Shown here: piece by piece, positions 9,771-19,165 of the stretch | Layout: every line of letters starts with the position of its first letter | How positions within the stretch are numbered: position 1 is the first letter of the stretch | Assembly: GCA_019416865.1 (NCBI GenBank) | Contig: DXWL01000007.1 | Coordinates: 8,512-72,511, forward strand | Length of the DNA: 64,000 nt | Direction: 5' to 3' | Origin: Fusobacterium sp. | GTDB lineage: Bacteria > Fusobacteriota > Fusobacteriia > Fusobacteriales > Fusobacteriaceae | Position numbers and translations under genes: made by a program | The notes under the pieces: model-generated | What the model was told of the DNA's origin: nothing | What the model saw: the letters and a program-made list of their open reading frames with translations, nothing else | Databases searched by the model: none

Positions 9771-10018
9771 TGTTCCTCCTAATTTATCTAATACTAAGTT
9801 ACTAATAATTTTACCATATTTCTGTAAAATTTTTTAGGATTATTTTCAAAGTTTCAATATCTGTACATTTAAGAGCAAGGTGTATGTTTATAATCTCTGT
9901 AATTTTCGTTACAAAAAAATATTTAAAAAACATAACTTTTTTTAAATGTTCATGAAATAATATACAGAAATCATTACTGTAAAAAATCCATGCTCTAAAA
10001 CAGCATATCTTAATAAAT

Positions 10019-10043
10019 AAAAAAACCGCTAAACAGATAGCGG
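10019..10043 (-). terminator. Terminator of nagA
   Basis: Read leftward: CCGCTA, a 6-nt loop, TAGCGG and then a run of seven T, placed 20 nt after the nagA stop. The rest of the gap up to about 9840 shows no gene or strong signal, only AT-rich sequence and a weak hairpin near 9990-10007. Confidence 0.85.
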
Positions 10044-10063
10044 CTTTTAAGTTCAGTTTTTAA

Positions 10064-11227
10064 CTATTTCTGAAATTTAATGTTCCCATTTACAATAGTC
10101 ATGTCCACATTATAACTATTGTCAAGAACAGCAAAGTCAGCCTCTCTTCCAACTTCAATCATTCCTGCATTAAGTCCAAATTCTGTAGCAGCATTTGTAC
10201 TTGTAACTCTTACTGCATCATTTATAGAATATCCTAATTCCATTATATGTCTGAAAGCTTTGTCAAGAGTAAGAACACTTCCTGCAAGAGCATCATTCAT
10301 TTTAAGTCTTGCTTCTGCTCCTTTAACATATACATCTAACTCTCCTAATTTATAATCTCCGTCAGGAAGCCCTGCTGCAGCCATTGAATCAGTTATACAT
10401 ACTACTTTATCTGTTCCTTTTGCTTTTAACATAAGTCTTACTACTTCTGGGTGAATATGGATTTTGTCAAAAATAACCTCTGCATAAATATCATCACTGA
10501 TAAGAGCTGCTCCAGCTACTCCTGGCTCTCTGTGATTTATTCCTCTCATTCCGTTAAAAGTATGAGTAGAGTGAGAAAGTCCATTTTCCACAGCCTTCAT
10601 TACATCAGCAAATTTAGCTGCAGAGTGTCCTACAGAAACAATAACTCCATTTTCTTTTAAAAATCTTACTGTTTCTAAAGATTGTTCTGTATGTGGAGAT
10701 AAAGACATAAGTTTTACAAGTCCTGGCTTAACATCAAGATATTCTTTTATCTCATTTGATGAAGCAGGTTTCATATATTTTTCGTTTTGTGCTCCTTTGT
10801 ATTCAATATCAAAATAAGGCCCTTCCATGTGTACTCCAAATATTGTTGCTCCATCAATCTCTTTATTTTGCAGATCAGCAGCTATTCTAAGAACATTTTT
10901 CAGCTCCTCTTTTGAACTTGTAAGTGTTGTAGCTAAAAATTTTGTAGTTCCTTTTGTAGCAATAAAAGATGATATTGTTTTAAGAGCTTCAGCTGTTCCA
11001 TCCATAGCATCTGCTCCGTTTGCTCCGTGAATATGCACATCTATAAATCCAGGAACAAGATATTTTCCTTCTAAATCTATTGTATTTTCAACTTCAAGTG
11101 TTTCAGCTTTTACAGGGCTTTTCTTTTCAATGATATCTCTTATAATACCATCAGCAACAAGAACATCTCCCTCTATTACTCTGTCTTTTAAAACTATTTT
11201 TCCATTTTTTAAAAGTAACTCTTTCAT
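10064..11227 (-). CDS. nagA: N-acetylglucosamine-6-phosphate deacetylase
   Basis: Removes acetate from GlcNAc-6-P, giving glucosamine-6-P, in amino-sugar catabolism and peptidoglycan recycling. It is a 387-residue amidohydrolase barrel with the metal motif DVHIHGANG, a second block GHSAAKF...STHTFNGM, and the catalytic-Asp region CITDSMAAAG. AAAGGAG precedes the ATG by 6 nt. It has its own terminator and a TATAAT upstream, so it looks monocistronic. No nagB is adjacent, but the GlcNAc-type PTS permease nagE lies elsewhere in the window (52.0-53.5 kb) and would supply the substrate. Confidence 0.96.
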   Translation of the reverse strand: MKELLLKNGKIVLKDRVIEGDVLVADGIIRDIIEKKSPVKAETLEVENTIDLEGKYLVPGFIDVHIHGANGADAMDGTAEALKTISSFIATKGTTKFLATTLTSSKEELKNVLRIAADLQNKEIDGATIFGVHMEGPYFDIEYKGAQNEKYMKPASSNEIKEYLDVKPGLVKLMSLSPHTEQSLETVRFLKENGVIVSVGHSAAKFADVMKAVENGLSHSTHTFNGMRGINHREPGVAGAALISDDIYAEVIFDKIHIHPEVVRLMLKAKGTDKVVCITDSMAAAGLPDGDYKLGELDVYVKGAEARLKMNDALAGSVLTLDKAFRHIMELGYSINDAVRVTSTNAATEFGLNAGMIEVGREADFAVLDNSYNVDMTIVNGNIKFQK

Positions 11228-11245
11228 AGCATTCTCCTTTTTTCA

Positions 11246-11275
11246 AACATAAATTATGTTGTTCTTCTGATTATA
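11246..11275 (-). promoter_or_regulatory. nagA promoter -10 and adjoining palindrome
   Basis: A leftward TATAAT lies at 11270-11275. Just downstream is AACATAA-A-TTATGTT (11246-11260), a perfect 7-bp inverted repeat around one base, between the expected transcript start and the nagA ribosome-binding site. It looks like a repressor operator; the regulator is unknown. Confidence 0.45.
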
Positions 11276-11353
11276 TTCTAATACATTTCTCGAAATATTA
11301 CAATAGATTTTGCATTTTTAATACAGAGATATAATATTTTATGAATTTTATTT

Positions 11354-12732
11354 TCAAAATTTAAGCTTCCTATTGAATTTTTCTTTGTTTCTGCAGTAAT
11401 ATAAAAATCCTGCCAAGTCTGCAAGTATCCACCCTATCGGAATAGACCACCATATCCCTTTAACGCCTATAGAGTCAATTGATACAAGGGAATAGGATAA
11501 GACAACCCTTGTTCCCAGAGAGATTATCGTAAGAATAAGAGATATTCCTGGCTTTTCTACAGCTCTAAAAAAACCGTATAAAAGAAATAAACACCCTATC
11601 CCCCAATAAAACAGTCCCTCTGTACGAAGATATCTCACTCCCTCTGCTATTATCTCTTTTTCATTTGGCTGAATAAAAATAAGCATAAGTTTTTCTGCAT
11701 AGATATATACTGCTCCTGATATAAAAATACAAAAACCTGTTGATATTTTAACAGCTTTTTTTATCCCTTCTCTTATTCTTTTACTCTCTCCAGCTCCATA
11801 ATTTTGAGCAATAAATGTGGAAAAAGAATTTCCAAAATCCTGAACAGGCATATAGGCAAAAGAATCTATCTTAACAGCTGCTGCAAAAGCTGCCATTATA
11901 ACTGTACCAAAATGTTTACAAGCCCCTGCACCATAAGTATACCAAGATTCATAATAGACTGCTGCATACAAGTAAGAAAAGAATATTGGGAGATCTCTTT
12001 TAATATTTTTACAGTGAAAAAATTTTTTGAAATCCCTGAAAATATCCACGAAAATTTATAAACAGTGTAGACTGTAATCCCTATTCCTGATATTCCTTGA
12101 GCAATAACAGTAGCTGCTGCTGCTCCCTCTACTCCCCACTCAAATCCTATAACAAACCACAGATCAAGAACTATATTTACAACAGCTGAAACAGAAAGAA
12201 AAGCAAGAGGAACTACTGAGTTTCCCAAAGCTCTCAAAAGGGAAGCAAAAAAGTTATATAAAAAAGTAAAACTTATCCCTATAAAAATGATCCAAAGATA
12301 ATCTTTTGTCATTTGAAAAATATTTTGAGGAATTCTCATAAAATTTATAATCTTATCAATGAAAACAAAAGAAAATATGTTTATAACCACTGCTACACAA
12401 GCTATAAGAACAAAGGAAACAAAAATTCCAGCTTTTAATTTTTCAATATTTTTTTCTCCAAACCTTATGGAAAAAAGTGCTCCGCTTCCCATACAAAGTC
12501 CTAAAAGAACAGAAGTAAGAAAAATTATAAGAGCATAGGAAGCTCCCACAGCAGCCAAAGCATCAGCTCCCAAAAACTTTCCTACAATAAGAGTATCCGC
12601 TATATTATAAAACTGCTGAAGAATATTTCCTGCTATCATAGGCAAAGCAAATAAAAGCATAGTTTTAGTAATATTTCCTTCAGTTAGATCTCTGTTCAAC
12701 TTCTTTCCTCCTAAACGATTTAATATTTTCAT
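11354..12732 (-). pseudogene. MATE-family efflux transporter, frameshifted
   Basis: Together the two reading frames make one complete MATE (multidrug and toxin extrusion) protein of about 459 aa, but they are out of register. The first frame (12732 down to 11896) encodes the N-terminal 278 residues, beginning TEGNITKTMLLFALPMIAGN, and runs on through QGLVNIL. The second frame (usable down to 11354) picks up at HFGTVIMAAFAAAVKID and continues to the normal C-terminus. The switch fits the loss of one base in the run of four A (four T on the coding strand) at 11909-11912; adding one T would read V-N-I-F-G-T-V-I-M-A-A-F, as in intact relatives. It is either a recent pseudogene or a sequencing error. 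Two intact MATE genes occur elsewhere in the window. Confidence 0.85.
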
Positions 12733-12918
12733 AAATAATGATATATGCTAAACCTCAAAATGTCAAATTTACATTCTGAAATTTAAAAATTTAAAAGAAA
12801 ATTTTATCTCTTAAAAATTTTTTGTAAAGAAAATTTCAAAAGTAAGGAAAAAAGAATAGTTATAAAAAACAAAAAAATTATTTTTTTGTAAAAATCTATT
12901 ATCATATAATAAATATAG

Positions 12919-12963
12919 TGATATAATAAGGGAACATTAATATACATCGGGGTAATGTATATT
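12919..12963 (+). promoter_or_regulatory. Extended -10 promoter and 5'-UTR inverted repeat of the HU-like gene
   Basis: TGATATAAT (12919-12927) is a perfect extended -10. It is followed by AATATACAT (12939-12947) and ATGTATATT (12955-12963), a 9-bp perfect inverted repeat with a 7-nt spacer, lying between the transcript start and the GGGGGG ribosome-binding site. It could be an RNA stem-loop or a DNA operator. Confidence 0.6.
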
Positions 12964-12987
12964 TAAAAAAATGTAGGGGGGATAATT

Positions 12988-13380
12988 ATGGTAAAAAAGG
13001 AGTTCGTTGAATTATATTGTCAAGAATATGGTATCGAAGCAAGGGAAGAGGGAAAAAAACAGGTAGAGATGTTCTTAAAACTTATAGAAAAAGCATTTAT
13101 AAAAAATGATACCGTTATTTTCAGAGGGCTTGGAACATTCTCTGTAAAAACAGTCCAAAAGAGAAATCCAGTCAATCCAAAAACTCATGAACCTGTAAAA
13201 ACAGCTCCTAGGGTAACTGTAAGATTTAAATGTGGTAAAAAATTAGAAGAGGCTCTTACAGATGCAAGAACTAAAAAAACTAGAGGCAGAAGAAAAACTA
13301 AAGAGAAAAAAGAAGTTAAAGAGGCAAAGGAAGTAAAAGAAACAAAAGTAACAGAAACAAAAAAAGAAGAAAAAAAATAA
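12988..13380 (+). CDS. HU/IHF-like DNA-binding protein with Lys-rich C-terminal tail
   Basis: A nucleoid protein. Residues 1-92 form an HU fold with the DNA-minor-groove arm QKRNPVNPKTHEPVK (RNP at 59-61). From about residue 95 to 130 follows a low-complexity tail rich in Lys, Glu, Thr and Val (KKTRGRRKTKEKKE, then KEVKE-type repeats), recalling the basic tails of histone H1-like bacterial proteins. The total of 130 aa exceeds the usual 90 aa of HU. A long GGGGGG ribosome-binding site precedes the ATG, and a strong promoter and terminator make it an independent, probably highly expressed unit. The HU assignment is secure; the role of the tail (DNA compaction or RNA binding) is inference. Confidence 0.92.
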   Translation: MVKKEFVELYCQEYGIEAREEGKKQVEMFLKLIEKAFIKNDTVIFRGLGTFSVKTVQKRNPVNPKTHEPVKTAPRVTVRFKCGKKLEEALTDARTKKTRGRRKTKEKKEVKEAKEVKETKVTETKKEEKK

Positions 13381-13385
13381 GATTG

Positions 13386-13414
13386 AAGCTCTGTTTTAAA
13401 AAACAGAGCTTTTT
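13386..13414 (+). terminator. Terminator of the HU-like gene
   Basis: AAGCTCTGTTTT and AAAACAGAGCTT form a 12-bp stem with a 2-nt gap, followed by a T run. Confidence 0.9.
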
Positions 13415-13517
13415 ATATATTATTGCCTCTTCTGTGTTGACGAAACCATTCTATTAAAAGTATAATATAAACAGAATATTTATTTAATGCAAAGCAAAAT
13501 AAAAAAGGAAGGTAAAA

Positions 13518-14900
13518 ATGACACCACAGGAAAAAGAATTTAAAGAAGGAAAACTTCTTCCAATGCTTATAAGATTTTCCGTTCCCTCTACAATTTCAGC
13601 TCTGACTATCATTATATATAATGTTACAGACAGATATTTTATAGGACAGGCTGTAGGGAGAAACGGGATAGGGGCAATAGCTGTTATTTTTCCTCTTATA
13701 TTGCTTCTTAATGCTACAGGTATGCTGTTCAGTATAGGGGGAGCTGCTCTTGCAGGGATAAAAATGGGAAGAGAGGATATTGCCGGAGCAAGAAAAGTTT
13801 TAGGAACTTCTATGTATATAATAATTGCTGTAGGAGCTTTTTATACAATTTTCGGACTTCTTTTTCAAGTCCCCATTGCAAAATTTTTAGGAGCCGGAGA
13901 GAATAATCTTCAATATGCTGTAGATTATAATCTATTTTTCTTTCCCTCTATAATATTTCAGCTTATTTTTACAGCTTTCTGTTCTTTTGTAAGGCTTGAA
14001 GGAAATCCAGTTATGTCTATGATAATAAATCTTTCCTCAGCTTTTGCAAATATTATTCTTGATTATCTTTTAGTGGTTGTTATCCCTTGGGGAATGAAGG
14101 GAGCTGCCCTTGCAACATCTGTTTCAAATATAATTCCAGCTATACTTCTTATAAGATATTTTTCTGCAAGTAATCTTTTAAAACTGGAAAAAAGATATAT
14201 TAAATTTAATCTGAATATATTTAAAGGGATTTTATCTATTGGAATTTCAGCCTTTCTAAATCAATTTTTAAATGGGCTGTATGTATATGTTTTAAATATT
14301 CAGCTTGTTCGTTACGGAGGAGAGATAGCTCTTGCTGCAATGGGTATTATGTCTATTTTGAGAAACTTTATAAATACAAGCTATGTTGGAATGAATCAGG
14401 GAAGACAGCCTATTCTTTCATATAACTGGGGAGCAAGAAACTATAAAAGAGTTAAAGATACATTTTTTGCTTCTATTTCCATAACAGCAGTTGCCTCTAT
14501 TATTCTTGTAAGTACCATTGTTTTAAAAGCACCTTTTATGGCTGGTTTTTTTGTAAAGAATGACCATGAACTTATCAGCTACACTGTAAAAGGTATCCAT
14601 ATCCATTTGGGATTTATGATAAGTACAGCAGTTTATCTTTCATGTACAAACTATTTTCAGGCTGTAGGAAAAGGATATATAACATCAAGATTTATTTTCT
14701 TAAGACTGGTTGTTCTTTCAATCCCTCTTGCATATATCCTTCCTCTTAAATGGGGAGCAATGGGAGCACTTCTTAGTTTCCCTATCTCTGATACAATAGC
14801 TGGACTTACTGCTCTTTATGTAATGTATCGTGAAATCAAATCTCTGAACTATAAACAGAGAGTGGAAGATGCAAAAAAAGACAGAGGAATAAGAAAATAA
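13518..14900 (+). CDS. MATE-family efflux transporter
   Basis: A 460-residue multidrug/toxin extrusion (MATE) exporter with about 12 predicted membrane helices, presumably Na+- or H+-coupled, in the inner membrane. The N-terminus FKEGKLLPMLIRFSVPSTISAL and the internal repeats (MGREDIAGARKVLG; MNQGRQPILSYNWGARNYKRV) are typical of the DinF/NorM-like bacterial branch. AAGGAAGG stands upstream of the ATG. The C-terminal tail after the last helix is short and charged. No substrate can be inferred. It is one of three MATE loci in the window, with the frameshifted copy just upstream on the other strand. Confidence 0.93.
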   Translation: MTPQEKEFKEGKLLPMLIRFSVPSTISALTIIIYNVTDRYFIGQAVGRNGIGAIAVIFPLILLLNATGMLFSIGGAALAGIKMGREDIAGARKVLGTSMYIIIAVGAFYTIFGLLFQVPIAKFLGAGENNLQYAVDYNLFFFPSIIFQLIFTAFCSFVRLEGNPVMSMIINLSSAFANIILDYLLVVVIPWGMKGAALATSVSNIIPAILLIRYFSASNLLKLEKRYIKFNLNIFKGILSIGISAFLNQFLNGLYVYVLNIQLVRYGGEIALAAMGIMSILRNFINTSYVGMNQGRQPILSYNWGARNYKRVKDTFFASISITAVASIILVSTIVLKAPFMAGFFVKNDHELISYTVKGIHIHLGFMISTAVYLSCTNYFQAVGKGYITSRFIFLRLVVLSIPLAYILPLKWGAMGALLSFPISDTIAGLTALYVMYREIKSLNYKQRVEDAKKDRGIRK

Positions 14901-15045
14901 TAATACAAAAAACAGGATTTTCTATATTTTTGCAGAATAATATATATAAAATAATCTATATATTGATTTTGACACAATTACGACTTATTAAAATATTAAA
15001 ATAAATAAAAATTTGATTTATGCTGTAATTTTGGAAGGAGAGTTT

Positions 15046-16887
15046 ATGAGAAAAGTAAAAATTTCATTGGCAAAAATCTTCACACTGCTGCTTTTTGTAT
15101 CTGTATCAATAATATCTTTTGCTGAACCTTACTACAGAGTAACAAATCTTGATATTACAGCACAGATAAATAAAGATGGAAGTGTTGATGTAACCGAACT
15201 TGTTGAATATGATGCTTATGATATCAACGGTATCCTTTATAATATTGACTATAAAGGATATGGAAACTTAAAAAATCTTCAAGTTTACTATGAAAAAAAC
15301 AGTGAATTTATCCCTGCAAAAAGAAACGGAACAGGACAAAGGGGGACATATTCGTTAGAAGATAATGATAAATTAAGAAAAATAAAACTTTATTTTCCAA
15401 TGAATGAAGAGAAAAAATGGTTTTTATTTTCCTATACACTTTCACAAGGAGTAACAGTTTATGATGATATTGCCCAGTTTAACAGAAAAATGGTAGGAAA
15501 AAACTGGCAGACAAATATAGAAAATATACAAGTAAAAATTATTCTTCCAAAAGAGATAGATAAAAATGATATAAAAGCTTTTGGACATGGACCTCTTACT
15601 GGAAATGTGGATATTATAAACGGAAAAGAGATTCTCTATACTCTTAAAGATTATTATCCTGGAGAATTTGTAGAAACAAATATCCTTTTTCCTAAAAATC
15701 TTGTGGCTCATATAAATCCTGCTCTTATTAAAAAAGAAAAAGGATTTGATAAAATTATGAAAATGGAAGCAGAACTTGCAGATAAAGCAAACAGACAGAG
15801 AGAGTTTGCTAAAATGAAAGGTACTTTTGCTGATATAGCTTTTGGGGGAATTGTTTGCTGGTATATTTTTATAATTTTATTTGCATACTTTCAAAATGGA
15901 AAAAAATACAAAGTTGAAAATGAATATGGAGAATATTTCAGAGAACTTCCTGATGATTTTACTCCTGCTGTGGCAGGGGCAATAGTTTCTAACGGAAGAA
16001 TGAAACCTAATCTTCTTTTTGCAACAGTTATGGATTTAGTGAGAAAAGATATTTTTGAAATGATTGAGGAAAAAGAAAATAACAGAACTGTTTTAAAACT
16101 TATTTCACAAGATTTTTCATCTCTTAAAAACTATGAAAAATTTGTAGTTGATTGGTATATTAATGATTTGGGAGATGGAGAGCAAGTTGTTATGGAAGAG
16201 GTTGAAAGATATATTTCAAACAAAAAAAATGCTTTGGAATTTGGAAGAGAATATGAAAGATGGCTTGGAATGGTAAGAACAGATCTTACTAAGGTTGGAT
16301 TTGCAAAAGAAAAGCCAAAAAAACTTCCTATTGCTTTAGGAATTATAACCCTTATATCCGCAATTCCTTTAAGTATTACAGCAGCTACATTTTTCAATGA
16401 TGGAAGATTTATAATCTTTCCTTTTGTAAGTTTTCTTACAGTAATTTTTGTAGTATCAAGAAGAAGATACTCCCTTAAGGCTGAACAATTAAAAAGCAGA
16501 TGGAATGCTTTTAAAAAATTCCTTATTGATTACAGCAATCTAGAAGAGGCAAAACTTGCTTCAATTCATATTTGGGAACACTATTTTGTTTATGCAATAG
16601 CTCTTGGAGTTGCTGAAAAAGTAGCAGCTGGATACAGAAAAATTTTCAAAGAGAGCGATTTGAGAAACAACAATATAGATAGTTTCCACAGAAGAATGCC
16701 TCTTATGTATATGTATGGAACAAACAGAGCTTTCAGAAACATTGAAAGAACTACAACAAATGCAGTAAATCGTTCAACTTCAGCTTTGGCAAATAGCAGA
16801 CGCTCATCTTCCAGCGGAAGAGGAGGAGGTTTTTCCGGCGGTTCTTCCGGCGGCGGAGGGGGACGCGGCGGCGGAGGAGCTTTCTAG
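15046..16887 (+). CDS. DUF2207 membrane protein with Gly-rich C-terminus
   Basis: A 613-residue predicted membrane protein of the DUF2207 family (function unknown). A signal peptide (MRKVKISLAKIFTLLLFVSVSIISFA, cleaved before EPYY) leads an extracytoplasmic beta-rich region of about 230 residues. Membrane segments follow near residues 260-285 and at two adjacent stretches near 430-480. The end is a Ser/Gly-rich tail with long Gly runs, as in other family members. An upstream ATG 11 codons earlier exists, but GGAAGGAG stands 5 nt before the chosen ATG and gives a clean signal peptide. It begins a rightward run of envelope-protein genes up to 20.2 kb. Confidence 0.88.
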   Translation: MRKVKISLAKIFTLLLFVSVSIISFAEPYYRVTNLDITAQINKDGSVDVTELVEYDAYDINGILYNIDYKGYGNLKNLQVYYEKNSEFIPAKRNGTGQRGTYSLEDNDKLRKIKLYFPMNEEKKWFLFSYTLSQGVTVYDDIAQFNRKMVGKNWQTNIENIQVKIILPKEIDKNDIKAFGHGPLTGNVDIINGKEILYTLKDYYPGEFVETNILFPKNLVAHINPALIKKEKGFDKIMKMEAELADKANRQREFAKMKGTFADIAFGGIVCWYIFIILFAYFQNGKKYKVENEYGEYFRELPDDFTPAVAGAIVSNGRMKPNLLFATVMDLVRKDIFEMIEEKENNRTVLKLISQDFSSLKNYEKFVVDWYINDLGDGEQVVMEEVERYISNKKNALEFGREYERWLGMVRTDLTKVGFAKEKPKKLPIALGIITLISAIPLSITAATFFNDGRFIIFPFVSFLTVIFVVSRRRYSLKAEQLKSRWNAFKKFLIDYSNLEEAKLASIHIWEHYFVYAIALGVAEKVAAGYRKIFKESDLRNNNIDSFHRRMPLMYMYGTNRAFRNIERTTTNAVNRSTSALANSRRSSSSGRGGGFSGGSSGGGGGRGGGGAF

Positions 16888-16916
16888 CCAAAACTTTTTT
16901 AAAGGAGCTGGTAATT

Positions 16917-17387
16917 ATGACAACTTTTATAGGAATCATATTAATTGCTATAGGTAGTTTTAATATTTTTCAGTATAACAAAGCTGTTGAAGGAAGTTTC
17001 TATACAACAGGAACTCTTGTAAGATATAGCTACTCTCCAAATATTAATAAATATTATCCCGTTTTCAAATATGTTGTGGACGGAATAACTTATGAAGAAG
17101 AATACAGAGGAGTATATAACAACAGAGCAAAAGAGGAATTAAAAAATATAGATGTTGACGAGATGCCTGAAAAAACCAGAAAATTTATGAAAAAAATAAA
17201 AGATATTAATCTAGTGGAATACGAAGTTGGAAAAGATTACAGAATTTTAGTTAGTAAAGATAATCCAAAAGAGTATTGGATTGCAGAAGATGGAGCTAAC
17301 AAAGGCAGAGAATATATTTTAATAATTATAGGAGCAGTCTTTTTAGGAATTTCAATAATAAGAAAAATATTTGGTTTAATCTTTTAA
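16917..17387 (+). CDS. DUF3592-like membrane protein
   Basis: A 156-residue protein with one membrane helix at each end (about residues 3-20 and 133-153) and a soluble domain between. The middle contains NKYYPVFKYVVDGITYEEEYRGVYN, the pattern of DUF3592 domains (a P-V-F-x-Y core followed by short strands). Function is unknown. AAAGGAG stands upstream of the ATG, 29 nt after the DUF2207 stop, so the two are probably co-transcribed and may act together at the membrane (inference from position only). Confidence 0.75.
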   Translation: MTTFIGIILIAIGSFNIFQYNKAVEGSFYTTGTLVRYSYSPNINKYYPVFKYVVDGITYEEEYRGVYNNRAKEELKNIDVDEMPEKTRKFMKKIKDINLVEYEVGKDYRILVSKDNPKEYWIAEDGANKGREYILIIIGAVFLGISIIRKIFGLIF

Positions 17388-17415
17388 ATATTTATTCACA
17401 ACAGGAGGTATTACT

Positions 17416-18384
17416 ATGAAAACTAAAATTATATTAGGAGTAGTTTTATTAGTTGGTGTTGGAATTGGAAGCTATATTTATAAAAATAAATATTCATTTT
17501 TTAAATATCTTCCTGCTGTCAGTAATGAACAAGTAAAAAATCTTAATGGAAAGCTCTATGATGAGAAGGAAAAACTTTTCAGTGGAAGAATTAAAGAAGC
17601 AAGTGAAGATTATACAAATATTTATTCTTATAAAAACGGGGAACTTGACGGCTTAAATATTATTTATTACAAAAATAATATTAAGGAGATTGGACATTGG
17701 AAAGATGGAAAACAAAATGGAGTTTTCCAACTGTATACAGAAGAGGGAATCCTTGTAGATGATGCTAACTTTAAAGATGGAGAAAGAGATGGAGTTACAG
17801 AACAATATTATTCTGATACAGGAAATTTAAGAGCCAAAGCTGTCTATAAAAATGGAGTGCTTCATGGAGAATTTAAATATTGTTTTCCTAATGGGCATAC
17901 ACGAGCTATAGCAAATTATGAAAATGGAAATTTAAATGGGAAATTTGATGAATATTATGAAAACGGAAATCTTAAATTGACAGGACTCTATAAAGACAAT
18001 CTTCAAGAGGGGGAATGGCAATATTTTAATGAAGATAAAAATCTTGTTTCCAAAGTTAACTACAAAGATGGGGAACTTAATGGTATAAAAGAAGATTATC
18101 ATAGAAATGGAAATATATGGACAAGACAGGAATTTAAAAATAATACTCCAGAAGGAATTTACGAAGTATACTATGAAGACGGAAATCCACAATTAAAAGC
18201 TGTTATAAAAGATGGGCAGATAGTTGAAGAAAATTTCTTTAATCCTGATGGAACTATTTCTGGAAATTCTGATAATATCACTATCAGTGAAAGTGATGAG
18301 AAAATAACTATAGAAGAGATTTCTGATGATAAGATTGTAATATCAGAAAATTCAGAAGATTTTTCAAAAGAACTTGAAAGATGA
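17416..18384 (+). CDS. MORN-type repeat protein (YwqK-like)
   Basis: A 322-residue protein with an N-terminal membrane anchor or signal (about residues 4-21) and then a long array of MORN_2-type repeats. The recurring unit is Y-(Y/F)-E-(N/D)-G-N-x-(K/R)-x-x-x-x-(Y/F)-K-(D/N)-G-x-x-x-G, with eight to ten copies between about residues 60 and 275. The tail is acidic, rich in Ser, Glu, Asp and Ile. Such proteins are often annotated as YwqK-family antitoxins, but no cognate toxin is visible here. The repeats probably form an extended beta-sheet binding surface outside the membrane. AGGAGG precedes the ATG; the gene is 28 nt after its neighbour. Confidence 0.8.
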   Translation: MKTKIILGVVLLVGVGIGSYIYKNKYSFFKYLPAVSNEQVKNLNGKLYDEKEKLFSGRIKEASEDYTNIYSYKNGELDGLNIIYYKNNIKEIGHWKDGKQNGVFQLYTEEGILVDDANFKDGERDGVTEQYYSDTGNLRAKAVYKNGVLHGEFKYCFPNGHTRAIANYENGNLNGKFDEYYENGNLKLTGLYKDNLQEGEWQYFNEDKNLVSKVNYKDGELNGIKEDYHRNGNIWTRQEFKNNTPEGIYEVYYEDGNPQLKAVIKDGQIVEENFFNPDGTISGNSDNITISESDEKITIEEISDDKIVISENSEDFSKELER

Positions 18385-18469
18385 TTATTATAGAGAAAAT
18401 AATGTGTTACAGAAATTTTTTGATATAACTGTATCTGTAAAAGATCATTCTTAAAATTAGGAGGAGAAA

Positions 18470-19144
18470 ATGAAAAAATATTTAATGGTTATAACTTGTT
18501 TTTTATTAGTTATTTCCATAAATATATATGGAGTAACTAAGGAGAGTGATAATGAGATGGTAAAAAATAATTTTGAATTTGGGCTTACTATCAATGATAC
18601 ATATTTTTCTGTTCCAAGTACATTAAAACAACTTATTGATGATGGGTGGGTTATAAGTGATAAAAAACCATATTTTTTAAATCCATTAGTTGGAGAAGAT
18701 TATTATGCTATAAGAACAGATTGGTCATTATCAAAAGATGGTAAAGGTATTCTTAACGGTGGAAAAATTATTAGACTTTTAGAAAAAAATGGAGTATTTT
18801 TAGAAGTTACAATTGCAAATCAAGATATAGAAAGTGATAAGCCATATAAAAAAATAGAAGATGGAGTAGTTAATTCTATTACTGCTTTTTATGATAAAAA
18901 ATGTTCAAGTATAAAATTAAATAATAAAGAATTAAGTAGCTTAACATCTGATATTTTATTTAAAGATTATACTCGAAGTGATGGGTGGGAACATTTTCCA
19001 ACAAATTATAGAAATCACCCTGAATTTGGAATTTCAACAGAACATAATATAGATAACAACGAAAGAAGTATAACTATCTATTTTGATTTAGAAAACAGGG
19101 CTTTTAAAGTACAGCTTTTAAATGAAACACCATTAAAAAAATAA
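18470..19144 (+). CDS. Hypothetical secreted protein
   Basis: A 224-residue protein with a signal peptide (MKKYLMVITCFLLVISINIYG). I do not recognise the mature domain. It contains the segment FELGL-like FGLTINDTYFSVPSTLKQLI..GW, a pattern seen in small exported proteins of Fusobacteria and Firmicutes that begin with a short beta strand and helix, but no catalytic motif is visible. AGGAGG lies 6-7 nt before the ATG. It lies in the rightward run of exported proteins, 21 nt before the next gene, so it is probably transcribed with that gene. Confidence 0.65.
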   Translation: MKKYLMVITCFLLVISINIYGVTKESDNEMVKNNFEFGLTINDTYFSVPSTLKQLIDDGWVISDKKPYFLNPLVGEDYYAIRTDWSLSKDGKGILNGGKIIRLLEKNGVFLEVTIANQDIESDKPYKKIEDGVVNSITAFYDKKCSSIKLNNKELSSLTSDILFKDYTRSDGWEHFPTNYRNHPEFGISTEHNIDNNERSITIYFDLENRAFKVQLLNETPLKK

Positions 19145-19165
19145 TTTAATAATTATGGAGAAAAA

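Noticed and set aside
17416..18384. YwqK-type antitoxin of a protein toxin-antitoxin pair
   Set aside because: MORN-repeat proteins often get this name, but it has an export or anchor signal and no toxin-like partner beside it.
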